Assembly: GCF_005503695.1 (NCBI RefSeq)
Contig: NZ_SCMU01000002.1
Span: 124,001 to 188,000, forward strand
Source of the DNA: Sphingopyxis sp. 2PD
Lineage (GTDB): Bacteria > Pseudomonadota > Alphaproteobacteria > Sphingomonadales > Sphingomonadaceae
Direction: 5' to 3'
DNA length: 64,000 nucleotides
Part shown: piece by piece, positions 19,388-28,320 of the stretch
Layout of the letters: every line of letters starts with the position of its first letter
Numbering within the stretch: the first letter of the stretch is position 1
Notes under the pieces: model-generated
Database searches by the model: none
What the model saw: only the letters and a program-made list of their open reading frames with translations
What the model was told of the DNA's origin: nothing
Made by a program: the position numbers and the translations under genes

Positions 19388-21205
19388 CTAGTTCGTCGCC
19401 GACCGCCCTGTTGGAGGCAGGATGCGATACACACTGAGCGACTCGGACGAGAGGCGAGGGTCGTGCCGCAACCACGCCACCGGTTTTCGCTGGGCAAGCC
19501 TCGCGGCCAGTCCATCAGGCGCTGCGACAGCAAAGCGCTGCACTTCGTAAAAGCCGCGACAGAAGACCAGAAAGTCGGCTCCCTCGGTACGAACAACCTG
19601 CTCAGCCACGGCGGGCTTGGCCAAAAAAGCCGAAATGACGCGCCGCATTGCCTTTTCGTTGCGGTGGTGCCCGGTGGCCACAACGCTATGCGGGGTTCGC
19701 ACGAGCAGCGCCGGACCAATGTCGATCGGAGCGAACAGTTGCGCGCGTGGCTCATCGGCCAATGCGGCGGCGCTGTCGACGCTGGGACAGTCGCTCGCCT
19801 CGGCCTTGGTCGGTGCGGACTGGCCGACTAGCGTGCGCGCGATCTGGATGGCGATCGCCGCATCGACTGCGGGAAGAGCCGTAAGCACCAATAGCGCCGA
19901 CCCGACCCTGCCCAGCGATGACGACCGCGTCCGGCTCCAGCGCCACAGCGCGAGCGCCATCACCGCAAAACCTGGGAGCAAAAAGGCGTGGGTCGTCGCG
20001 CCCATGCGGGTCACGAATGCCGACGCTACCGCGCTGCCCACAGCGATCACCGCAAGCCGCGTCCAATTCTCCGCGAACGGCCCGTTCCGGTTCCGCCGCC
20101 ACGCAAACATTAGCGCCCCTAAGCCAATCAGCGTCGGCACGATGTAGACGACACCATAGGTGTTCGCGTGCGACCAGATCGGTCGCCCCTCGGACACCCA
20201 TTCGTACCAATGCTGGCGTACCAGCGGATCAAGCGCGCCGAAAGGACCGCCCAGGCACTCCTGCCCCGTGAGAACAAAGACGAGTCCGCCAGCAAGGGCC
20301 GCGATCGCGAGTGCCAAGAGACGGCGTAACGGCGAACGCAACAGTCCGGTTGGTCCCAGCAGACTGGCAGCGAGCACCAGCCCTCCTGCAGCGACGGCGG
20401 CGCCATAGGGTAAAGAGAAGGCGTCACAATAGACGGTGAGGGTCGACATTGGCCCACGCATCGCCAGCAACCACACGGCTGGAAATCCGATCAAACCCAA
20501 CGCAAACCCCAACAAGCGCCGCCCCGTTTGCGGATCGCGGAGCCACTCGCAAGCGAACAGGCCGCCAAAAATTGCCAGATAGGGCAAGGCTTCCAACGAA
20601 ATCTCGGCATGCAGGGTGATGACGGCCGCCGCAGCCAAGCCATTCGCCAGACTTGGCGATCGCAGCGCGATCCTCGCCATCGCGACCGATAGCAGCAGCT
20701 GCCAGCCATGGTGATCGATCCGCATCGGCGTAAAATATTGCAGGAAAGTGGCACCCGAAAAGGCGATCAAAAGCCCGGTGGCGACCAGATGGCGGTCGCC
20801 AAGCGCGGTGAGGATCCGGCCGAATATCAGGAACAGCGGCAGGATCAGTAACGGCGGATAAAGCGCCACGGCCCAGCGCTCGCCCGACGCTTCGCCGAGC
20901 AACGACTGCAAAAGGAGGATGAAGCCGGCAAGCGGCGCGTCGACAAAGCGCGACCAATGCATCAGACCGCCGCCTTCCTGCGGATCGACGCGATATTGCA
21001 TGATGTCGAACCAGTGCTGCCCGGCGATCAAGTCGCGGACCTGCGCCAATCGCATCTCGTCATCGGCGTCCGGAAAACGCATGGCAGCGACCAGGTCACG
21101 TTGGGCGATCATATAGAATGCGATCAGAACGAGCCAGAGGATCACCGCGAACCCGCTGGCGCCGAGAGCACCATATATCCTGGCCGTCTTCGCGGTCTGC
21201 TGCAT
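19388..21205 (-). CDS. polytopic GT-C/STT3-like membrane protein, paralogue B
   Basis: 605 aa, same architecture as the 15424-17304 product: acidic loop DADDEMRLAQVRDLIAG, LMHWSRFVDAPLA, RIDHHGWQLLL, GPFGALDPLV and tail motif HSVVATGHHRNEKAM. The shared motifs lie in the first extracytoplasmic loop and soluble tail, where GT-C active sites form. It has its own ATG at 21205, separated by 94 bp from the flavoprotein gene downstream. Base composition is slightly less GC-rich in wobble positions than paralogue A by eye, so it may have a separate history. Confidence 0.75.
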   Translation of the reverse strand: MQQTAKTARIYGALGASGFAVILWLVLIAFYMIAQRDLVAAMRFPDADDEMRLAQVRDLIAGQHWFDIMQYRVDPQEGGGLMHWSRFVDAPLAGFILLLQSLLGEASGERWAVALYPPLLILPLFLIFGRILTALGDRHLVATGLLIAFSGATFLQYFTPMRIDHHGWQLLLSVAMARIALRSPSLANGLAAAAVITLHAEISLEALPYLAIFGGLFACEWLRDPQTGRRLLGFALGLIGFPAVWLLAMRGPMSTLTVYCDAFSLPYGAAVAAGGLVLAASLLGPTGLLRSPLRRLLALAIAALAGGLVFVLTGQECLGGPFGALDPLVRQHWYEWVSEGRPIWSHANTYGVVYIVPTLIGLGALMFAWRRNRNGPFAENWTRLAVIAVGSAVASAFVTRMGATTHAFLLPGFAVMALALWRWSRTRSSSLGRVGSALLVLTALPAVDAAIAIQIARTLVGQSAPTKAEASDCPSVDSAAALADEPRAQLFAPIDIGPALLVRTPHSVVATGHHRNEKAMRRVISAFLAKPAVAEQVVRTEGADFLVFCRGFYEVQRFAVAAPDGLAARLAQRKPVAWLRHDPRLSSESLSVYRILPPTGRSATN

Positions 21206-21403
21206 TGCCCAGTCACCCTATCTTTCGGCGGTCGCCCGGATCGCCCCGCGTCCGATCGCAGGCCCAAGACTGCATTCCGCTGTGACCAAACATGGCTAAA
21301 GACCGGTTAATTTCGCAGCGCGATTCCCTCCGAAACGGACGTTCGCGGCTTGGGGCGCCGCCGGTCTTGCGGTAGTGTCGGGGACATCAAGGAGGCGCAC
21401 GGC

Positions 21404-22366
21404 ATGGCAGGCGGCCTGGCAATCGTTTTGAGCGGCGGCGGCGCCAAGGGGGCGTTTCAGATTGGTGTCGTCCACGAACTGGTCGTTAATCGCGGCGTCC
21501 GGCTCGATATTGTCGCCGGGGTATCGACCGGCGCGATCCAGGCGCTGGGTGTGGCCCAGGATGATGTTCCGGGGCTGCTCGACGCGTGGCTCGCCATCCG
21601 CGGCAACAGCTCGATCTACAAGTCGCGCCCGCTCGGCGTCGTCGGCGGACTGCTCGGCGAGGATGCGATCTACGACACCGCGCCGCTCAAACGCCTGCTC
21701 AAGAATTTCGCCGACGATGCCAGGCTGCGCGCGAGCGGGCGCAAATTGCTGCTCGGCGTCGTCAATCTCGGCACCGGCACCTATCGCAGCATCGACGAGA
21801 GCGTCCCCGGCATTCACAATTGGGTCTATGCCAGCTGCGCGATGCCCTTGTTCTTCGATCCGCTCAAGACGCGCGCGAGCGACGGGACCGAGGAGCAATG
21901 GGTCGACGGCGGGGTGCGCGACGTGACCCCGCTCAGCGCTGCGCTCGACATGAACCCGCGCGGGGTGATCGTGGTGCGCGCCTCACCCGCGCCGCGCCCC
22001 GGACGGGTGCGCACCTTCCCCAATTTGATCAAGATCGGCCTGCGCGCCGTCGACATCCTCCAGTCCGAAGTCTCGGCCAACGACGTGGCGAACGCCGCCT
22101 TGATCAACGACCTGATCGCCGCGCGCGAAGCGCAGCTGCGCGCGCTGCAAAACGAAGGCATCGGCGGCGCGCAGGCGGCGCGCATTTTGCGCCCGCTCGA
22201 CGTCCAGATCGCGCGCTACCGTTTCGCGCCGATCCGCATCATCGAGCCCGAGGAAGAAGTTTCCGAAACGCTCGAATTCGACCCGGCAAAGATCCGCGCC
22301 GCGATCGACGCCGGGCGTCGCGCCGTTGATCGCGAGTGGGATGCGTTGGAGCCGCTTTTGAGTTGA
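21404..22366 (+). CDS. patatin-like phospholipase
   Basis: 320-aa serine lipid acyl hydrolase. Seen: oxyanion-hole GGGAKGAFQIG (about residues 9-19), nucleophile elbow GVSTG (Ser about 42) and the catalytic-dyad Asp in WVDGGVRDVTPL (about 168). No signal peptide; likely cytoplasmic or membrane-associated. Start ATG at 21404 has GGAGG 8 nt upstream. Divergent from paralogue B (198 bp apart) and convergent with the usher gene. Confidence 0.92.
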   Translation: MAGGLAIVLSGGGAKGAFQIGVVHELVVNRGVRLDIVAGVSTGAIQALGVAQDDVPGLLDAWLAIRGNSSIYKSRPLGVVGGLLGEDAIYDTAPLKRLLKNFADDARLRASGRKLLLGVVNLGTGTYRSIDESVPGIHNWVYASCAMPLFFDPLKTRASDGTEEQWVDGGVRDVTPLSAALDMNPRGVIVVRASPAPRPGRVRTFPNLIKIGLRAVDILQSEVSANDVANAALINDLIAAREAQLRALQNEGIGGAQAARILRPLDVQIARYRFAPIRIIEPEEEVSETLEFDPAKIRAAIDAGRRAVDREWDALEPLLS

Positions 22367-22405
22367 GAGATGCGAACGGCCGTTTGCGACCGGAGGCTGT
22401 CATCG

Positions 22406-22541
22406 ATCCTCCCTGTCGCGTAGCGATGGGGAGGTGGCAGCGCGGAGCGCTGACGGAGGGGCTTTGACGCCGCCGTCGCTGCCCCTCCACCATTCGCTTC
22501 GCGAACGGTCCCCCTCCCCATCGCTGCGCGACAGGGAGGAT
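22406..22541. repeat. 136-bp dispersed palindromic element, copy 1
   Basis: Imperfect inverted repeat with termini atcctccctg...cagggaggat and an internal gene-free centre. On the minus strand it matches, by eye at roughly 80-85% over its full length, the element at 57405-57539. Both copies lie between convergent genes. No coding capacity; resembles a MITE/REPIN-like unit. Together with the next repeat it fills the 310-bp gap between the patatin and usher genes. Confidence 0.88.
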
Positions 22542-22545
22542 TATT

Positions 22546-22635
22546 TCTTATTGTCATCCCTGCGAAGGCCGGGATCTCGCCGTTGCGTTGCGATGATAGG
22601 GTGAGACCCCGGCCTTCGCCGGGGTGACGATAAGA
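22546..22635. repeat. REP-like inverted repeat, CGTCATCCCGGCGAAGG family
   Basis: Arms 22546-22578 and 22603-22635 are reverse complements with four mismatches in 33. Same family as 27325-27352, 49619-49645 and 53553-53630. It directly abuts the 136-bp element upstream and lies 41 bp before the usher stop codon on the opposite strand. Confidence 0.88.
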
Positions 22636-22676
22636 ATTGAACGTCAGCTCCCCACCCCAAAGCCGACAATGACCCT

Positions 22677-25466
22677 TTACGCTCCCCCATCCCCCGCATC
22701 GGGCGGCCCGCGCGCGCCATTGCCCTCACCCGTCACCGCCTCGCCCTGTACCGCCACATCGCGCATCAGCGGCTTCAGCGCCAGCGTGCCCAGCCGCACC
22801 CGCGGCGTCGCCTTGCCCGGCACGGCGGCAACCGCAAAACTGCCGTCGATCCGCAGCGCCGCCGCCGATGCCTTGCCCGGGCGCACTGTGTAGCGCCCGT
22901 AAGCGACGCCTTCGAACAGGAAATATCCGTCGAATTCGGTCAGCGTCGTCGCGCGTACCCGGCCTTCGGCATCGACGAGTTCGAGCGCCAGCCCCTCGAT
23001 CGGATTACCGCCATCGCGGCGCACACTTCCCTCGATTTCGCCTGCGGCGACCATCGGCAAGGCAACTCGCGTCGCGACGCCGGGGCGCGGCGTCACCACC
23101 ACGCCCGGCAGCGCGGGTTGCACATAGGGATCGGGCAGGCTGCCGGCGTCGATGCCGATCAGCACCGGGCGGAACGGCTCGAGCCCGTCGATCGCCCCCT
23201 GACCATCCTTGCCGGTTGCTTGCTCGATATAGGCGTGGCCTGCGGTCAGCGGCACGCCCACCAGCGGCGCCTCGCCCGGCTGGCGAATGCCGTCGCCATT
23301 GTCGTCCATCCACACGTCGGCGATCACCTGCCCGCGGCTCGCCAGCTTTTCACTCGACACGCGCCAGCCGCCGCTCGGCTTCGGTCCGAAGCTGAAGGCG
23401 AGCGACAGCGACGCGGCGACCGATCCGTCGCTCGCCACTTCGCCAAAGCCGCTCAGCTGTAAGCGGTTGAAACGGCACGTATATCCGGCGCCGACGCGCG
23501 CTCGCTCCAGCCCGCGGTCATAGCCGAGCTCGGCGCGCCATTCCGCGTCACCCTTCCCGGCCCATTCGCCGATCAACGCCACCCGCTTATCGCTGCTGTC
23601 GCCGGACAGCGCAAAGCGCGCCTCGCCGCGGAGACGGACGCGCCCGATGCGGGCATTGGCGAGCAGGGTGGCGGTCAAATTGTCGGGCGGGTCGGGGCCG
23701 ACCGGCACCTTGGTGCGGCTCCAGTCGAGCTGGCCGGTAAAGGTCAGCGCCCGGAAACTCGCCGACGCCCGCGCGCTGGCCTCCAGGCTGGAAATTCCGG
23801 CGCGCCGATCAATCTGGCGAATGTCGAAATGCAGCGGCAGTACGGTCTGCCCCAGCTTGACCGACTGGTCGATCGAAATCGAATAGAGGCCATTGATATT
23901 GCTGAGAAAACGGTCGGAAACAAAGCCGTTCCAGCCGCGCATCGCATCGGCGCGGACATAGGTTTCGCCAAACGCCGCGAGCCAGCTCGCACGCACCGCG
24001 CCGCCGCCCCCAAAGCCTTTAGGAGCATCCGCATAGCTGGCGCCGACCTCGAGCAAGGTCGGCCCGATCGAACGGCGCAGCGCGGCCTCGGCGTAATTGC
24101 GCCGCACATTCTCGATCATCAGGCTGTGCGCATAGGCGGCGACCGATGTGCGCGCATCGAGCCCGCGCTCGATGCCCAGCGTCCCGCGCCAGCCACGCCG
24201 GAACGGCCCACGCCCGCGCCCGCCAAATTCGACCAGGTCGGCGTTTTCCTGCGCAAATCCGGCCCAATACCAGGTCTGCTGGGGCGGGATCGAATCCATC
24301 CCCACCTGCACTTGCTTGATTTCTCGCCGGATTTGCCCCTGCGGACCATAGAGCACGATCTCGAAACGGTTCGCGCCATATTGCAGCGGTACGTCGAGAA
24401 ATTCGTAGCGGCCGTCGCCATTGGGGCTGGTGAATGCCAGCAACTGGCCGTTGCGATACAATTCGGCATCCCACCCGGCGGGCAGGTCGCCGCGAAAATT
24501 CGTCTTGTCGAAGCTGTCGGGGCGCTCGATCGGACGGTTGGTGACCACCGCGCCGCGCCCTGGCGCCGACGAGGCGACGATCCCGGTCGACAACAGGCTG
24601 ACGTCGCCCACCGCATAATGCGTTGCCTTCAGCGGCCCGAGTAGCCGCCCTTCGGGGTCGGTGCGGTACAGCCGCATCCGCAGGCTGTCGGGCACGCCCT
24701 CATTGTCCGACGACAGCCGCGCGTCGAAGCTCTGTTTCAGCACTTCGCCCGCGGCGAAAATCTCGTACCGGCCCTGGACGTAGGAGCCGCCGCGCTTGTC
24801 GGACACGAACCCGGCCGATGCGACGACATCGACCGAGGGTGTTGCCCAGCCCTGATAGGGCCGCGACGCCTGCGGCAGGCTGGCGAGGTCGAACCGCGCC
24901 GCGGGCCGGATGGCCGCCGCGCGCGCGCGCCTCTCGGCGGCGAGCTGGAACGGCAATTTGTCCTTGCTGTCGATGCGCAGCACCGCGTTCGACAGGTCGG
25001 CGACAATCGGTACCCCCAGCCATGCGTTGAGGCTGTCGAGATCGACGCACCAGCCTGCGGGGGTATCGCGGATCATCGTTGCGGAAAGCCGGAAACTCTG
25101 GCTACCCGCGCGCACTTCGCCCGCCTCGCGGTCGATCGTCAGGCTGCGCCGTTCGTCGAACACCCAGCCGGTTGCGCGGCGCAACTTCTTGTCGACGCGC
25201 ACCGCCAGATCGAGCGCGAGCACGACATCGGCGAGGTCGACGCACACGCCCTGCGGCGTCTGATAGCCGCGCACCCCGTCGCCCAGCCGATATTGGCCCG
25301 ACCGCATGTCAAATAGCCAGCTGTCGTCCTCGTTCGGCGCCCACCCGTCGCTCGTCAAGGAAACCGGCGCTTTATCAACGGCCTCGGCGCCGGCGGGAAC
25401 CAGTCCCACCAGCGCGAGCCCGGCCAGGATCGCCGGTTTCCATCGGGTCAGCGCCGCGCGGATCAC
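22677..25466 (-). CDS. fimbrial outer membrane usher protein (FimD/PapC-like, divergent)
   Basis: 929 aa. A signal peptide ends near GLVPAGAEA, followed by an N-terminal domain, a long beta-rich region with usher-like text (ERPDSFDKTNFRGDLPAGWD, FEIVLYGPQGQIRREI) and, near residue 730-780, an SdrD-B/Cna-like domain VWMDDNGDGIRQPGEAPLVG with a second carboxypeptidase-regulatory-like domain after it. Ushers form the outer-membrane pore that assembles chaperone-delivered pilins. Third gene of pilin-chaperone-usher, 32 bp after the chaperone. GTG start; ribosome-binding site weak. Confidence 0.85.
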   Translation of the reverse strand: MIRAALTRWKPAILAGLALVGLVPAGAEAVDKAPVSLTSDGWAPNEDDSWLFDMRSGQYRLGDGVRGYQTPQGVCVDLADVVLALDLAVRVDKKLRRATGWVFDERRSLTIDREAGEVRAGSQSFRLSATMIRDTPAGWCVDLDSLNAWLGVPIVADLSNAVLRIDSKDKLPFQLAAERRARAAAIRPAARFDLASLPQASRPYQGWATPSVDVVASAGFVSDKRGGSYVQGRYEIFAAGEVLKQSFDARLSSDNEGVPDSLRMRLYRTDPEGRLLGPLKATHYAVGDVSLLSTGIVASSAPGRGAVVTNRPIERPDSFDKTNFRGDLPAGWDAELYRNGQLLAFTSPNGDGRYEFLDVPLQYGANRFEIVLYGPQGQIRREIKQVQVGMDSIPPQQTWYWAGFAQENADLVEFGGRGRGPFRRGWRGTLGIERGLDARTSVAAYAHSLMIENVRRNYAEAALRRSIGPTLLEVGASYADAPKGFGGGGAVRASWLAAFGETYVRADAMRGWNGFVSDRFLSNINGLYSISIDQSVKLGQTVLPLHFDIRQIDRRAGISSLEASARASASFRALTFTGQLDWSRTKVPVGPDPPDNLTATLLANARIGRVRLRGEARFALSGDSSDKRVALIGEWAGKGDAEWRAELGYDRGLERARVGAGYTCRFNRLQLSGFGEVASDGSVAASLSLAFSFGPKPSGGWRVSSEKLASRGQVIADVWMDDNGDGIRQPGEAPLVGVPLTAGHAYIEQATGKDGQGAIDGLEPFRPVLIGIDAGSLPDPYVQPALPGVVVTPRPGVATRVALPMVAAGEIEGSVRRDGGNPIEGLALELVDAEGRVRATTLTEFDGYFLFEGVAYGRYTVRPGKASAAALRIDGSFAVAAVPGKATPRVRLGTLALKPLMRDVAVQGEAVTGEGNGARGPPDAGDGGA

Positions 25467-25498
25467 GGCTGTTCGGCTTTCGCCCCGCCCTTACGCCG

Positions 25499-26329
25499 TC
25501 ACTTCACCACCCGCTCGGCCTCGTCGATCGTCCCGCCGCCAATGTCGCGATCCTCGCTGTAGCGGATGCGCACCGGCCCCTTGAGCCGGGCGGCGAGTTC
25601 CGGCGGCACGCGCAGCGAGACCTCGCGCGCGCCCACTTCGGGATAGACGGCGATGCCGCGCGCCACCAGCAATGGCTCGCTGACCCCCGGCCGCGTCACT
25701 TCGATATCGCCATAGACCGAGCGGTTGCCCGTGCGCGTCAGTCCGAAATTGAACGCGGGGCCGTCGGGCGTGTCGCCCACCCACGCGTCGCCAATCGTCG
25801 CTTCAGCGCCAAGGTCGCCGACGCGGATGATGACCGGGATGGTAATGCCATAGATCGGGATGAGCGCGATCGAGACGCCGTTGCCCGCGGGCTTGGCCGG
25901 ATCGGCGGCGACCACTGGCGCCGCATCGGGGACCGCGCGGAACAGCATGTGCGCGCGATATTCGCCCGGCGGCGTGCCTTCGGGAATGCGCACCCCGACG
26001 CGGATCACTTGTGGCTGGTTGGGCGGCAGCGTGACGCGGCGCGGGCTGAACGCGATCATGTCGAGCGCCAGCCGCTCGGCAGGGGTGACGTCCGCCTCGG
26101 CAATCTCGTCGAGCCCGCCCGCGGCGGTCATCCGCTTGATCTCGAGGCTGATACGATAGGTCGCCGGTTCGGAACCGATATTGTTCAGCACCACCTCGGT
26201 GCCGCGCGAACCGTCGAGGACGACGCGCGTCGGCGCGACGAGCAGGTCCCCCGCCGACTGGGCAGGCGTCGCGACCGAGCCAAGCAAAAATACGGAAAGC
26301 AGGCCGAAGCCCTTGAAAAAGCGCAACAT
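25499..26329 (-). CDS. periplasmic pilus-assembly chaperone (PapD-like)
   Basis: 276 aa with a cleavable signal peptide (FFKGFGLLSVFLLGSVATPAQSAG) and two Ig-like domains. Seen: DLLVAPTRVVLDGSRGTEVV at the mature N-terminus, the typical GxIG-type VVLNNIGSEPATY strand, and RRVTLPPNQPQVIRVGVRIP, where the conserved P and R/K of the pilin-binding groove lie. It donates a strand to the DUF4402-type pilin and delivers it to the usher. Start ATG at 26329 (GGGGA upstream). Separated from the pilin gene by a terminator, so it is probably expressed at lower level. Confidence 0.88.
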   Translation of the reverse strand: MLRFFKGFGLLSVFLLGSVATPAQSAGDLLVAPTRVVLDGSRGTEVVLNNIGSEPATYRISLEIKRMTAAGGLDEIAEADVTPAERLALDMIAFSPRRVTLPPNQPQVIRVGVRIPEGTPPGEYRAHMLFRAVPDAAPVVAADPAKPAGNGVSIALIPIYGITIPVIIRVGDLGAEATIGDAWVGDTPDGPAFNFGLTRTGNRSVYGDIEVTRPGVSEPLLVARGIAVYPEVGAREVSLRVPPELAARLKGPVRIRYSEDRDIGGGTIDEAERVVK

Positions 26330-26400
26330 CGATACGATCCCCACAATCGTTTGTCCGGAAAGGCCCACACCCCTCCGCTGGTCGCACCCTGCCTGCGCCA

Positions 26401-26427
26401 ACATGGTTGATATTTCGCTAACCATGT
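26401..26427. promoter_or_regulatory. 8-bp inverted repeat upstream of the chaperone gene
   Basis: Perfect arms acatggtt (26401-26408) and aaccatgt (26420-26427) with an 11-bp AT-rich centre, 72-98 bp before the chaperone start and downstream of the pilin terminator. It could be an operator of a secondary promoter for chaperone-usher. No regulator identified. Confidence 0.4.
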
Positions 26428-26453
26428 CCGTCGCTTGCGCATCGCGCATGAAA

Positions 26454-26487
26454 AAGGGGTCGCCTGACCTGCGCCCGGCGACCCCTT
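26454..26487 (-). terminator. intrinsic terminator after the pilin gene
   Basis: 11-bp perfect GC-rich stem (26477-26487 with 26454-26464) followed on the minus strand by TTTTT (complement of 26451-26455). It lies 41 bp downstream of the pilin stop and before the chaperone gene. Such inter-cistronic terminators in chaperone-usher operons usually give excess pilin over assembly proteins by partial readthrough. Confidence 0.8.
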
Positions 26488-26527
26488 GTCTGGCTGGCGG
26501 GCCATTCAGCCCGCCATACCCCCCACC

Positions 26528-27025
26528 TTATTGATAGTTGGCGGTGACATTGAACGTCCCGGTATAGTCGCCCGCGGTCTGGTTGGCGCCGACGCTCAGC
26601 GTACCGCCGACCTGGAAATTGCCGCCGGTCGCGCCGAGCGTGATGTTCGGGACCGAATAGGTCAGCGACGACGTCATCGTGCCGCCCAGCGACCCGTTGA
26701 GCGTCACGCTCGGGTCGCCGCCGACGAGCACGACCGCGCCGTCGGTGCCCTGCACGTCAAAGTTGGCAGCGGTCGTGGTGCCGGTGCAGGTCAGGCCCGC
26801 GCCGCAGATGCGGGCGCCCGCCGTGCTGACCTGAACGGTCGAAGCGGTGGCGCCGCTGATGATCGTGGCATATTGCAGGGCGCTGGTGTTGGTCAGCGTG
26901 ATCTGACGCAGGATCTTGGCGGTGGCCGTTGCCGTTGCCGAAGCCGCATGCGCCGCCGGGGCGTTCAGGGCGAGGGCAGCAATCGCGGCGCCGACGACGG
27001 CGCGCTTCATTCCAAATTTGCGCAT
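26528..27025 (-). CDS. DUF4402-type pilin subunit / secreted beta-protein
   Basis: 165 aa with a cleavable signal peptide (cleavage near NAPAAHA-ASATA). The mature part ATATAKILRQITLTNTSALQ and GAGLTCTGTTTAANFDVQGT matches the DUF4402 family found with alphaproteobacterial chaperone-usher systems; two cysteines in RICGAGLTC probably form a disulfide. First gene of the pilin-chaperone-usher operon. Start ATG at 27025 has AAGGGA 8 nt upstream. Role as the major pilus rod subunit is inferred from order and size. Confidence 0.85.
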   Translation of the reverse strand: MRKFGMKRAVVGAAIAALALNAPAAHAASATATATAKILRQITLTNTSALQYATIISGATASTVQVSTAGARICGAGLTCTGTTTAANFDVQGTDGAVVLVGGDPSVTLNGSLGGTMTSSLTYSVPNITLGATGGNFQVGGTLSVGANQTAGDYTGTFNVTANYQ

Positions 27026-27360
27026 ATGTTTGGTCCCTTAATTCGAAAACTGATTGTCGAAACGCGAATGGATATCCCACCCCATTCGCCGACCTCTTTA
27101 GCGGGCGACAGGTTCAGCTTTTGCCAGCAAGCTTGGTTAACAGCGCAGTAGGAATTGACCCGCCTTACCCTTGGTAAGCGAGATAAATCAGGGGCTTATC
27201 CTGATATCGAGCGGGTCGTGGGGACCCTCCGCCCAACTTTAACGGCCCGGAGTGGCACAAATTTAGCGCCGCGGAGAGAATCGAATACCGGAGCAAAGAC
27301 CGCGCCTGATTCGCACCACCTATTCGTCATCCCGGCAAAGGCCGGGATGACGGGCAAAGT
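27026..27360. other. 335-bp intergenic region upstream of the pilin gene
   Basis: Non-coding by inspection. It must contain the pilin promoter (minus strand). A 6-bp inverted repeat cttacc/ggtaag at 27164-27178 and a ggttaac at 27136-27142 are possible regulatory sites; no convincing -35/-10 pair. The left end near parB holds the REP hairpin listed separately. Confidence 0.55.
27325..27352. repeat. REP hairpin, CGTCATCCCGG family, single unit
   Basis: 12-bp perfect stem (27325-27336 and 27341-27352) with loop aaag. It lies 9 bp downstream of the parB stop (minus strand) and may act as mRNA 3'-end stabiliser; no T-tract. Confidence 0.85.
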
Positions 27361-28320
27361 TCAGATCCCCTCGCCGCTCAGCCGCTGGCAAATCATGTCG
27401 AGCTGATCGAGCGAGGCGAATTTCAGGGTCAGCTGGCCCTTGCCGCCGCCGCCATATTGGATCGCCACCCCGATCCCGAGCAGCTCGGACAGATGGCGCT
27501 CGACCGCGACGATGTCGGGATCGCGCCCGACCCCGTCCATGCTCTTATATTCCAGCGGCGCCTTGCGGCGGCCGCCCTTGTCCTCGCGCACCAGCGCCTC
27601 AACCGCGCGCACCGACAACCCTTCCTTGACGATCCGCCGCGCGATCGCTTCGGCATCGGCGGCGCCGATCAGCGCGCGCGCATGCCCCATCGCGAGCGAT
27701 CCGTCACTGACCAGCGCCTGCACCACGTCGGGCAGTTCGAGCAGCCGCATCAGATTGGCGACATGGCTGCGCGACTTGCCGACCAGCTTCGCCAGCGCCT
27801 CCTGATTATGTCCGAAATCGTCGATCAGGCGGCGATAGGCGCCGGCTTCTTCGATCGCGTTCAGGTCCTGCCGCTGAATATTCTCGACCAGCGCAATCTC
27901 ATAGGTCGCGGCGTCGTCGAGCTCGCGGATCAGCGCGGGTATCTGGTGCAGTCCGGCGCGCTGCGCCGCGCGCCAGCGACGCTCACCCGCGACGAGCTGA
28001 TATCCCTCGCCATCGGGTGACCGGCGGACGATGATCGGCTGGAGCAATCCGCGAAGTCCGATCGAATCGGCGAGTTCGGCGATCGCCGCCTCGTCGAAAT
28101 GGCGCCGCGGCTGGCCAGGCAGCGGGCGAATCGACCCCAGCGGGACATGCTGCACCGCATCGCCCGACGCCGTCGGCGCTGCCTTTGCTGCACTTCCCGC
28201 CGTCGCCAGCACCGGCGCTTCGGCGGCGACGTCGCCGAACAGCGCGTTCAGGCCGCGCCCCAGCCCCGAGGGGCGCTTCCGCGCCGGAGAAGGAGGATTT
28301 TCATCTTTATTATCAGCCAT
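27361..28320 (-). CDS. parB: chromosome-partitioning protein ParB
   Basis: 319-aa CTPase clamp that loads at parS and spreads to form the partition complex. Seen: N-terminal ParA-stimulating stretch RKRPSGLGRGLNALFGD, CTP-binding LVAGERRWRAAQRAGL (about 100-115), ENIQRQDLNAIEEA, HTH region KLVGKSRSHVANLMRLL and a C-terminal dimerisation domain ending in LDQLDMICQRL. Starts immediately after the parA stop codon (0 bp between). Its parS sites are visible at 29176, 31008 and 31883. Confidence 0.97.
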   Translation of the reverse strand: MADNKDENPPSPARKRPSGLGRGLNALFGDVAAEAPVLATAGSAAKAAPTASGDAVQHVPLGSIRPLPGQPRRHFDEAAIAELADSIGLRGLLQPIIVRRSPDGEGYQLVAGERRWRAAQRAGLHQIPALIRELDDAATYEIALVENIQRQDLNAIEEAGAYRRLIDDFGHNQEALAKLVGKSRSHVANLMRLLELPDVVQALVSDGSLAMGHARALIGAADAEAIARRIVKEGLSVRAVEALVREDKGGRRKAPLEYKSMDGVGRDPDIVAVERHLSELLGIGVAIQYGGGGKGQLTLKFASLDQLDMICQRLSGEGI

